Source: Diospyros lotus (lineage: Eukaryota; Streptophyta; Magnoliopsida; Ericales; Ebenaceae). From it: a stretch of 64,000 nucleotides of DNA. Each line of letters begins with the position of its first letter. Position 1 is the stretch's first letter. The stretch covers positions 40,229,119 to 40,293,118 of the forward strand of contig NC_068350.1 in the NCBI RefSeq assembly GCF_014633365.1. Reading direction: 5' to 3'. Made by a program: the position numbers and the translations under genes. Of this stretch, positions 52,001-61,534 are shown one piece after another. The notes beneath the pieces are model-generated. The model was not told the origin of the DNA. It searched no databases and saw only the letters and a list, made by a program, of their open reading frames with translations.

Positions 52001-55000
52001 TCAGGGGTTCATTGCTCCCCTTTCATTTGCCTTTCTTTCTGTCTGCTGATACTTCAGATGGCCAAAGTCCCTATAGATGGAATTTGAGTTGGTTCACTGA
52101 TCAGTGGCTAACCACGCTTCTCTACCCCCACTGATAAACTTGTTTGGAATCCTCAAAAATTCTAGAATTATAATTCCAATTCCGGAGTTTTAATGAATTT
52201 GTGGTTGGCATAAAAAAAGTGTAGAAATTGGAGTTCTGAGGCCCCCCTCATTTATTTTATTTCCACAAATACCCTTCCCCATTCTATTTATAATACATAT
52301 AGGGTTTTCTCATCTTCCTAATTTTTCTTATATTCTCTTTCTCATTCTTTTTCTCCATCTTTGTGATGTAAATTTTCTTACCTTATCTTAGAAGTTGTGG
52401 AAAAAAATACTTGTTGAAGTTGTATTTTTAATATTATTTTAGTTGACAATTTAATTTAATTATTATATTTTTAATGATAAAGTGTCAGTTATATATGTGA
52501 TGGCTATATAATCTTATTTTTAATATCTTGATTAAATTTTTCTTCAGTACTAGAATATGTAATTCACTTTTATTTATTTTACAGAGGACATTTAAAAATT
52601 AAAATTAATTGTTTAATGTTATACGTAAGTTTTTTTTATTGGATTGTCAAGGGTAATATGTTCAAACATTTATTTAATTCAATTACCATCTTGTTCCAAA
52701 CTCAAGAATTGGAATTTGAGTCTAATTTTTAAGGATTTTTTACCATACGAAATAATTAGAATTCCAATTCTGTTGGAATCATCAAAACTATAGAATTAAA
52801 ATTTTAATTATATTGGAATTGGTTTCAAACAGGCTGAAACTGTTTGCTTATTAAGGTTTGAGATTTTGAATGAGTTTGTGCTGTATGTATGGAAATAGGA
52901 TTCTTAACCTTTTATCATTGTGCGTCAGATGGAATTGATGATGTAATACTTTTCTAAGATTTGATAGTTTTATGTGGTACTTATTTATGTATTCGATACT
53001 ATTCTAAAGGGCCTGTATTACTGAAACCAAATGTTTGATGGATTGGTACCATGTTGTCAGCTTGTCATGAATAGGATTGAGATTCAAATAGCAGAGTTAC
53101 AGTTCACACTAAATTGCAAAACTAATGTATTAATCATTTGTGCCCTTGACAATGAATGCCTCCTGGCTGTTAGTTATATAGTCTGCTTATTATTACTTTA
53201 TTTTTGATGGGCCGCTGCCCGGGAGAAAGTTTGGCTTTTGAAACATAGATGTTAAATATGCACAGAGGTTCTGCACTTGTCCAATTGACAATGATGGCTT
53301 GAAGTTTTATAGCTAATAAACGGATAGAGCTTCTTTATTATTCATCATAATCATTAACTACACCTTATCCTAACTTAGGGTTGGCGGCATGCATTCATAA
53401 TATCAGCTGACTTAACTCACATTGACAATACAAATCCATGCAAAAGTACAATGTGGCAAAATTTGCACCGGATATAGCTTCTTTACGTGATGCAAAATGT
53501 TTGCCTTGTGCAGGTTCTTTGCTCTCAAATATGCTGCAGATGCTGCATGCACTGTTCTGAGAGTTGACCAGGTAATCAAAAGCGGTTGCCTATTAATTTT
53601 GCTTTTCTTCTGGGGTACATGTTTGGAGCTTATCAGTCTCTCATGTCTGGCTGGACTGGGTGCAGCCTATGTTTTCACTTCACTTAGCCTATCAGAATGC
53701 ACTCAGCTGGGTGCTTGGGCACTGATTTCAGTTTACCATGTCGATGAGGTCGTGAGTTCCTATGATAAGTGATGATATAATGCTTTCATATTTTGAGACA
53801 GGTGCAGGGGCATGTAGTGGGTGAAGGGATGGAGATAATGGGAATAGACCAGTGTTTGTGATTCTGTGGATATCAGACTTTCAAATATGAAATACTAAAG
53901 GCAGATCAAATAGAAGGAAATTGGACATAAGAGAAAATGAGAAACTCACTGTAAAATCATAACAATAACAATATCACATCAAAATAAACTTGCCAAACAC
54001 TTTTCTATGTGTCTTTATGTTTTGTATTTGAGCATCTCCCACCAAGTTTTTCATAGTTGTCTTCTACCCCACTTTAAAATCATATTACGAGTAGCCCTTT
54101 ATATGGAAGCTAAAACTCTAATGACATCGAACTCTTTAACCCATGTTAAAACTTGATTAATGTAATCAAGCATGATAACTAGAAATACCTTGGGACTAAC
54201 AAGTAACTCTCACCAATAAAACCACTAGCAATACTCGTCCTAAAAATTGATACTCTTGCCTGCAGGTTCTTTCTCCCTGTTCCTGCTTATCAAAATAATA
54301 ATAATAAAATAAATAAATTAACCATACTCAAAAATACATTCTACTTCAAATTGTTGATTCACATTTGACTTACAGTCAATCAAATCTACTTATCAAAAAC
54401 AAACTTTAAATTAATGTAATCTCTGATGATCCTTATTCCTTAAACATGTTATTTTACATAATGATATTTACTAATAGGTGGGCAAGTCAATGAAGTGTTT
54501 CATTAATCTGATAGCAAATCGGTTAACAGAAGAAATTGTCATGTTTGATTCCGGATATTCAGTTGTGGGTTGTAAGGACCGTTTAAGCAGTCATGTAGTC
54601 CTCGTTTCTGCAATAGAGGAAAGGAGCTTACATGTAAAAGTCTGAAGGGTGCTACATTGTATGGACTTGTATGATACGGACTGTCGTGTCTAACTGTTAG
54701 AGTAATCTAATCTTTGTGTGTCTGAACTTTAAGAGACATGACTTAGTTTCATACTTGCAACACGATAACCAAAAACAATCTTAGGTTTTTATTCAATTAG
54801 TTGGGGTTGACTACGTAATTCTAACTCTCCAACAATCTCTAGATACTTCATTCATTTATTTAGGTAAAATGGTGTTTATAAGGTAGCACATTTTTATGCA
54901 TATAGTGGGAGAGTAGTGCATCATTTCTTAGTAAATTCTACTACTTAATAGTTGCATATCTGATCAGCCATGTGGGTGCATGGCCCAAATCCTATACCAG

Positions 55001-55497
55001 GTGTTAAAAGAGTGGAAGAACTATAGAAGAACTCATGCAACATAAAAAATGGTTTGAGAATAATGAAACAAAATGTGATGGGAGAAAATCTTTGTTGGAT
55101 GCATCGCACTTAAAAGACAGGCTGGGTGGATAAAGCAAGCTGCACAAATAATTTGGACATCATGGCAAAATCTCCCATAACGAGTAAAAATGATCCATTT
55201 GATCAAGGAAATGATTCTCGTGGGAGCTTTAATCATGGATACCGGAACTGATTATGTTGGCAAAATCTTTGCATCTGCTCTTTGAATTTGCAATTTGAAC
55301 TTAAGGTTACGTAATGCTGTAAAGATGAATGACGTATATCCAATTAAGGGAACATTCATTTTTGCCCTAATATCTGGAACTTGCAATTGGGACATGTGGC
55401 ACTCGTGTAATTTCTTTGATTAATCATGCAGATTATAATGGCAAAACCAGCTGGTGGCCCAAGGAGAGATCAGCCTGCAGGGATGGATGAGGAGTAA
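43013..55497 (+). CDS. CCT8: T-complex protein 1 subunit theta (CCT8, cytosolic chaperonin)
   Basis: Thirteen exons: 43013-43160, 43617-43879, 43980-44126, 44233-44394, 47215-47292, 48708-48841, 50336-50408, 50494-50571, 50681-50803, 50987-51081, 51744-51953, 53514-53571, 55432-55497. They total 1635 bases, 544 residues, the family's usual length. The protein is one of eight subunits of the TRiC/CCT ring that folds actin, tubulin and other cytosolic proteins with ATP. Visible motifs are the start MQPYGIQAMLKEG, TSLGPNGMNKMV (ATP-binding region), NDAATIVNELEVQHPAAKI, the plant theta form GDGANLT in place of the usual GDGTT, the ETKGTVLIHSAEQ stretch and GAAATEIELARRL. The theta-specific end is MAKPAGGPRRD. 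ATG 43013 is chosen because no ATG lies upstream in frame. Introns 4, 5, 11 and 12 are long; intron 5 holds a solo LTR and intron 11 a MITE-like insertion. Confidence 0.95.
47760..48053 (+). mobile_element. Solo LTR in CCT8 intron 5
   Basis: A 294-base LTR runs from TGTCATGTCC to GTTCATGACA, flanked by perfect TGGTC duplications (47755-47759 and 48054-48058). It has a TATA box (gctataaataag, about 47869-47880), a pyrimidine-rich U5 and a CCCTAGG motif before its end. The ends and layout match the LARD-like element's LTR, so it is a diverged member of the same group. It lies in the sense orientation within the intron. Confidence 0.93.
52136..52842. mobile_element. MITE-like insertion in CCT8 intron 11
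   Basis: About 0.7 kb bounded by inverted ends: CTTGTTTGGAATCCTCAAAAATT-type at the left, and at the right a sequence whose reverse complement reads CCTGTTTGAAACCAATTCC. Both flanks have runs of 'aattccaattc' and 'tagaatta' in opposite orientation. The ends resemble PIF/Harbinger-type MITEs. No transposase frame is present, and the target duplication is not clear. Confidence 0.5.
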
Positions 55498-56458
55498 AGA
55501 AGTCTTGAATGAGCTGGCTTAGAAACTCAAATGGCTATGCATGTAATTTTCATGGGCGGAATTTTGGTCCTCTTTCTTTCTGCATGTCAAACGACTTTAG
55601 GGGGCAGTATCTATTTTTGTTCTTGTATATTACTCTCTCTACACGTTTGGTTTTAAGTTTATGTGCGTGGTATTTTGCCCAAAAATTTGGCACTCTGCAT
55701 GACGCAGAGGCACCAATGGTACAAGTAAAGCCGAGAAGGGATTTTCTCAGTTCGTTTGTTTTGTATGTTTGTTGTTTATATGACTGAGTAGCGGCTTTGG
55801 ACAAGTAAAGCAGAGTTAAGTTGCTTAATTGTTTCATAAAGCTTCGGAGAGAGGCTGCTGCCTGGACAACACCATGACGATCCCAGTGCATGCGTGAGTG
55901 CATTTTGCTATTCAATATCAGGTAGATTTGAGTTTTGTATGATATTAATGATGCGCTGGTTGCTTCTCTATTTTCGTGCTTCTACCCCCCCCACCAGGGA
56001 TTATGCACATTGACCTGAAAATGGAGAAACTTTTGTCTCCCTGGCTGGAGGCTGGAGGGGCTTCTTGTTTTCATTCTTTAGCTAAGAATTTATATTTCGT
56101 TTTGGATAATAAAATTGCATAAAAGAAGAAGAAGAGGAAGAAGAATGTTCACGGACACGGAGTGAGGAAGATGGGTGATTAAATTAAATCATAAAATCTA
56201 CGCTAACCAACCATCCTCCCTCTTACTTCGTCGTGTCGTATCGTATCGTAGTAGTACGTCGAATTTACACTGCGAGGGTTAAAACTCGAATAGCGCCAAG
56301 GTGGTAAAAAAAGCAAGAAGCTGTTGGGTGGACGTGGAAGTGGAAGGATGAGAGGCCAGAACACCAGTCATCAGTGCAGTGGACTGGTGCGTTAAGGTGC
56401 CTTCATCGTCATCATCTTCTTCTACTTCTTGTTCTTGCTCTTCTTTCTTCTCGTGATG
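55498..56458 (+). other. CCT8 3' UTR and PNSB2 promoter region
   Basis: This interval between the two same-strand genes has an AATAAAA candidate polyadenylation signal near 56107-56113. No frame with recognisable similarity was found. A pyrimidine-rich CTT run just before 56459 is probably the PNSB2 leader. Confidence 0.5.
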
Positions 56459-58435
56459 ATGGCTTCTCTTCTGTCTTTGTCCCTTCCAAGGCCAATCATT
56501 ACCAAGGCATCTACTGCGCCTGCGCCCACCATTTCCCCTCCAGAGCCTCTCGACCAGAAGTTCGGCCGCAAAGGCATCAAATTCTCCGATTCCGGCGATG
56601 TGGAGCTCACCGTCAGAAACGGCAGCTCTCTGAAGCTCCGGATACCCGACGCCCATGTTACTTCCTACAAGCCCAAAGTCTACTGGAAGGACGATGGTTT
56701 TGAGGAGGTTCTTTACACCCTTCCTCCTCCTCCTCTTGGCTCCGCCTCCAATCCCAAAGCCCGAGGTGGGATTGGTTTGGTCATCAACAATGTGTCGTCA
56801 TCGTCTCAACCCTCTCCTGTCCTCACTTGTGAGTGGACAGTAAAGGATGTCGATTCTGATTCCATTGATGCTCTCCAGGTACTCACCCATCCTCTCTCTC
56901 CCTCATAATTAATGTTCATGGTTTTACTTTTTTTTTTTCTCTTTCTTTTTTGGTTTGCTTTTGCTGTACTATGTTGTCGTTAGCCCGCCCATTCCAACCA
57001 GACCCCAAATGGCAGAGAGAGAGAGAGAGAGAGAGAGCCCTGAATTCTCATGCCCCTAGGAGGACTAGTGTCTAGTTTTTTAATTGTGAGTCTCTTCTCT
57101 TGCAATAAGAAGGGAGGCCAAGTTGGAGTATCATTCTAAGGAGAATGGCTTCCTTAACAGCAATAAGTAATAATGATATAGGATGGACTGCTTCAACTTC
57201 AATCTGCACATGAGATTAGGAATGTGTTTTTCCCCTTTGTCAAGATTCATATTGCAGATCCGAATTTTTGCAGGTTGAATTGGGCTGCAGCTGTGGAAGT
57301 CTGGATGTAACCTACGTTGTCTCACTCTATCCACTAAGCATGGCAACAGCAGTGATAGTGAAAAACAATGGCCGCAAGGCTGTGAGTCTGACCAGTGCCA
57401 TACTGAGCCATTTCAAGTTCAAGAAGAGAGGTGGGACAGCAATCCAAGGGCTTAGAAACTGTTCCTACTGTACCCACCCTCCTTTGTCTTCCCCATTTGA
57501 GCTTCTATCTCCAGCTGAAGCCTTGAAATCTGAGGACCCTTCTTTCTTCTCTCTTGGTTGGGAGCCTGAGAAGAAACCAGGAGTTTGGACTCTGCAGGAT
57601 GTGCCCATCACCATTTTGAAGAACAAGCTCAGTAGAGTTTATGCTGCTCCGCCAACGGAGAGATCAAAACAATTCTATGACACTGCACCTTCCAAATACG
57701 AAACCCTTGATCAGGTATCATGATTAACTTTCTTTGTTAGACAGAGTCTTTGGGTCTGGGAATTAACAAGAAATCCGTAATTGATTCAGGACGCATTGGG
57801 AAATTGATATAGAAATCAAGCATATGCATGATGTTCAACCTTGTGGGAGCTAGAATCAAAGCTGGGGTTGAAATCCCCGCTTTGTTTGGTGCCGTGGGTT
57901 CAATTTGTTGATAAATCTGACAATCATTAATCAGGAAGATGTAGTTATAATTAAGGGCCTTACAAAAGATAAAACCATACATAGATAGATAGAATTAATT
58001 GGCGAGTTAAAATTCATTAGCGAACTCCATGTAGTGAGATAGAGGCTTGGGATGCCGCCGTCGTATTAATGGGGAAGATGATCCAACTATAGCTTTGCAG
58101 TATGAACATTTTGATCAGTGAACATACTTTCATCGTCTCAAATCTTTTTATTCCAACCTTTCTAATGCAAGATGAGCTTCGATCTACTTGTCTTATGCTT
58201 AAACATTGGCTTGTTTCTCTCTTTCCCTTGGGTTTTTCAGGGGCGGGAGCTCTTCTTCAGGATAATCCGGATTGGTTTCGAGGACATTTATGTTGGCAGC
58301 CCTGGTTCTTACTCAGAGAAGTACGGAACAGACTACTTCATCTGCACTGGTCCTGCTTCAATGCTAGTTCCAATGGTTGTGAATCCCGGTGAAGAATGGA
58401 GAGGGGCACAGGTCATTGAACATGATAACTTGTAA
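56459..58435 (+). CDS. PNSB2: Photosynthetic NDH subcomplex B subunit 2 (NDF2), chloroplast
   Basis: Three exons, 56459-56878, 57274-57714 and 58241-58435, total 1056 bases, 351 residues; both introns are in phase 0. The family is a galactose-mutarotase (aldose / glucose-6-phosphate 1-epimerase) fold recruited as a structural subunit of the chloroplast NADH dehydrogenase-like complex, which runs cyclic electron flow around photosystem I. Visible are a Ser/Thr/Pro-rich N-terminal transit peptide, [48 protein letters not shown] and the C-terminal [22 protein letters not shown]. Start: ATG 56459 (MASLLSLSL) fits a transit peptide; ATG 56456 is adjacent in frame. Whether any epimerase activity remains cannot be told here. 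The close paralogue NDF5 follows 0.8 kb downstream. Confidence 0.92.
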
Positions 58436-58498
58436 TCAAACACCTCCAATTCGAATGAAATATATTGGTTTTCTTTCCAGTTTTTTTTGTTTCTTTTT

Positions 58499-58538
<40 letters not shown>

Positions 58539-59239
58539 GTGTCCTTCTTCATGTTGAAGATGCAGATTGTGTACATGAAGTTACTATATACCATTAGAAG
58601 ACTGTCATTATTGATCAATCCCAAACACAAGTTTCAGGATTCATGCTCTAAAATGCCGCAGCCTCGCATCTCATTTTTGCAGCCTGTATAGGCTGTCCCA
58701 ACTTTCGCAAAGATATGGCCAAAATATACCAGAAATGTGAAGATAGCACCAACACAGAATTATTTTGGATGGATCCATTGCTAGTACTGATTGTACTGCT
58801 TTTGCAATTCAATCACATGTTCAACTCTTGTAAGAAACACACAAATGTTAAAAGAAAAAGATTTTATCTTTATTTAATCTGGGGACTGGGCATAACTGTA
58901 AATAATAGTGATAATGCATAGTAGTAAAATTTCCACATGACTGGAACAATGATAAGAAGATAATGGTAAATTCCTGGTCCAACCATTATGCATCTCATCT
59001 GAACATCAGTTGAAAGAGTTACAGTACACTTTTCAATAAACAACAGAAAAGAGAAGAAATAAAAAAAAATATCTTGCTAAGTCTTAAACTACAACCAACC
59101 AAAAAGGATGCTTATCCAAATTGGGACATAGAAAAACTCTCTCTCTCTCTCCATCGTTTGTGAAAGAACATTCAATGTGTCATCTCTCTGAGATATAAGA
59201 CAGACAAGAAGGTAACAAGATTACAAGTTCAAAGGAAAG
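58436..59239 (+). other. PNSB2 3' region and NDF5 promoter
   Basis: It holds a T-run followed by 29 consecutive G (58509-58537), then AT-rich DNA. A CT run (59140-59152) and a TATA-like 'gatataaga' near 59191-59199 lie upstream of the NDF5 start. No additional gene is supported. Confidence 0.5.
58493..58537 (+). repeat. Homopolymer T16-G29 tract
   Basis: About sixteen T are followed by 29 uninterrupted G, 58 bases after the PNSB2 stop, so probably within its 3' UTR. Such a run can form stacked G-quadruplexes, and its length is also prone to sequencing or assembly error. Confidence 0.9.
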
Positions 59240-60803
59240 ATGAGTGTGGTTTACAGTCCACTCTTCTCTCCCAAACTCATTCTTCCTTCCCCAGTAAAAC
59301 CCTCCGCAAATCCTGCATCTTCGTCTCACTCTTATTTTCCCTCAGTTCAATGCAATAGCAAGAAGAGAGATTTTCCATTGCCAGCAGTGGCTTCATTCAC
59401 ATATCCACCTGTTCAAGTAGACTACTTGGAAAGCGAGTTCAGTGGCCATGGAGTCACCTTTGAGGATATAAATGACAGTTGTGTTGTCAAAATGCGATTG
59501 GACAATGGAAGCGTTGCCAGCCTGATGCTGCCAAGTGGCCTGATTACGTCGTATAAAGTGCCTATGTGGCATGGAGGCACGCTTGAGCTGCTGCACACTT
59601 GTGTCTCTGAGGGTGAGGATGGCGGTGCGGCAATTCAAGGTGGTGTGTCTTTGGATTTCAACTGTCTAACTGATGGAGTTTCATGGTCTCCAACCACTTG
59701 GGTCCTCAGAGATGTTAGAGGAAATTCTCAGGAACACATTCAGGTTAATCTCTGATCTTATATTGGAACAGACAGTTAAAGAGCCTATGAATCATGGGTT
59801 GATATTAACCTCCAAATAGCTACAAAATAAGGCTCCAAATGAATGTTGTCTTGCAAGTTGTGCCAAACGAATATGGCCTTTTTCAAATGGCAAAAGAGGA
59901 CTCCTAAGGGCCAGCCAGGCTCCTTGTATTTTTTTCCGCTCCATGTTCTTTGGTTTTGTAGGTCTTGTGCTTGGGCTTGCTTTTAAACAAAATCTGAGAG
60001 GATGACTTGGGAAATGCAGGTGGAACTGATTAGCTGTAATTCAGCGGATACGGTTGAAGTTAGACACATTCTGACGCTACGACATGATCTTTTAAGCTCA
60101 GAGCTTGTGATCTATAACGCAAAGTCATCGTCCCTCCGCCTGACGGGCTCTGTTATAAGCCATTTGACAGTGAGCACACCTGAAGCAACTTACGCAGTGG
60201 GATTGGAAGGATCAAACTTCCAAAACAGGCCGCCATTTTTGTCAAGTTTTACTATTGTTCCTCCAGACCCTGGCCAGAGAAATGATTTGGGCTCCACAAA
60301 GTTATGGAGTCCCGCTGCCATCAAGGAACTTTGGTCCAGCTGGGGTGCAAGGAATCAGAACAATGATGACGGTGCAAGTATAGAGGGCGAGGAGAGGGAC
60401 AACTATAAGCATTTAACCGACAAACTGAGCAGGATTTACACCTGTGCACCTCGCAACTTCACCCTCATTGACAGGGTAATTTCTCAACGCAAGTTAGCCC
60501 AAATTTCCTTTCACATGGCTGCTAGTATGTGCTTACTATTTCTCCGCACTTGTCTTTAACAACCTGGCGATTTACTTTCCTCTTATTTGTCTTTATATTA
60601 TGAAACAGGGTAGAAGAAACTCCATTGAAGTAGGAAGAGATGGATTTGATGAACTCTACATATTCAGCCCTGGCTCGAGACACAAATGGTATGGAAAATA
60701 CGCTTATGTATGTGTAGGCCAATCTGCCCTGCTTGAACCTATCATCCTGAGCCCTCAAAGCGAGTGGAGAGGTTTGCAGCAATTGCACAACCCAAATCTG
60801 TAG
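59240..60803 (+). CDS. NDF5: NDH-dependent cyclic electron flow 5 (PNSB2 paralogue), chloroplast
   Basis: Three exons, 59240-59743, 60020-60475 and 60609-60803, total 1155 bases, 384 residues, both introns in phase 0. It has the same epimerase-like fold and exon plan as PNSB2: paired blocks are VTFEDINDSCVVKMRLDNGS, LITSYKVPMW, VELISCNSADTVEV, KLSRIYTCAP and a 195-base last exon (GFDELYIFSPGS..SEWRGLQQ). The N-terminus is Ser/Pro-rich with few acidic residues, like a chloroplast transit peptide. In Arabidopsis NDF5 is needed for accumulation of the NDH complex. An insert in exon 2 (about residues 240-290, with a GASIEGEERDN acidic run) distinguishes it from PNSB2. The tandem, same-strand arrangement points to an old local duplication. 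Confidence 0.88.
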
Positions 60804-61534
60804 TAATCGAAAACCATGTGGGAACGACGTCTTTCATTTCATGCTCTTTTAAGGACAAGAGTAAGATCTGATCAGTCAAATTGGAGAAACATCCTTTTTG
60901 CCTGCTCCAAAAAGGAACAATTTCTGTTGATTGATTTGAACCAATATGTTATCTTTTCAAGAATCTGTGTTGGTTGGATAAGAAGTATGCAATGAAGACG
61001 AGCACATTTGGCAGATTGCGGTTTCACATTAATCAGGAAAAAGATATCAATGCTTCTTTCAACACAGTGACTGTTCAATAATTTATGGGTGCTGATAAAG
61101 TTGCAACACATGGAACAATATTTGCTTGAGCCGCAAGAGTAAAAGACAGTCCATTAGCAGCAGCTAGATGCTGCTCAGGAAACAAAAAAAACATCAAATG
61201 TTATTACAGTAGCTTCACATGGTAGCCAGGAAGACTCAGAACTCCAAGGCAACACTCAAAGCAGTAATGCCTTAAACAAAACAAAAAAACAAAATTGGCA
61301 CAGATTTCCATATGAAAAGGAATATATATATATATATATGCAAGACTGGAAGTAATACCCCCAAATAACAGAATGGGGATCAACTTCTATTCAGCAAACA
61401 AAACGTCTGTTGACATGCTCTAATACTTTCTATGGCTACAAAAGAAGAATCAATGTTTGATCGCCACAACTCAAGATTTTGCCAAGGCATTTACCACATT
61501 ATGCGCATTGACTTTACACATCAAAGTGAGTAAA
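60804..61534. other. Intergenic region between convergent NDF5 and SINE1
   Basis: Both genes' 3' UTRs should meet here. A TA microsatellite lies at 61323-61340. I see no gene. Confidence 0.5.

Noticed and set aside
56279..56656. 125-codon minus-strand frame over the PNSB2 first exon
   Set aside because: Antisense shadow of a real coding exon; its Glu/Asp run is the complement of a CTT-rich leader.
58389..58691. 100-codon frame across the poly-G run
   Set aside because: It is mostly a Phe run and a Gly run produced by the T16-G29 homopolymer; no coding support.
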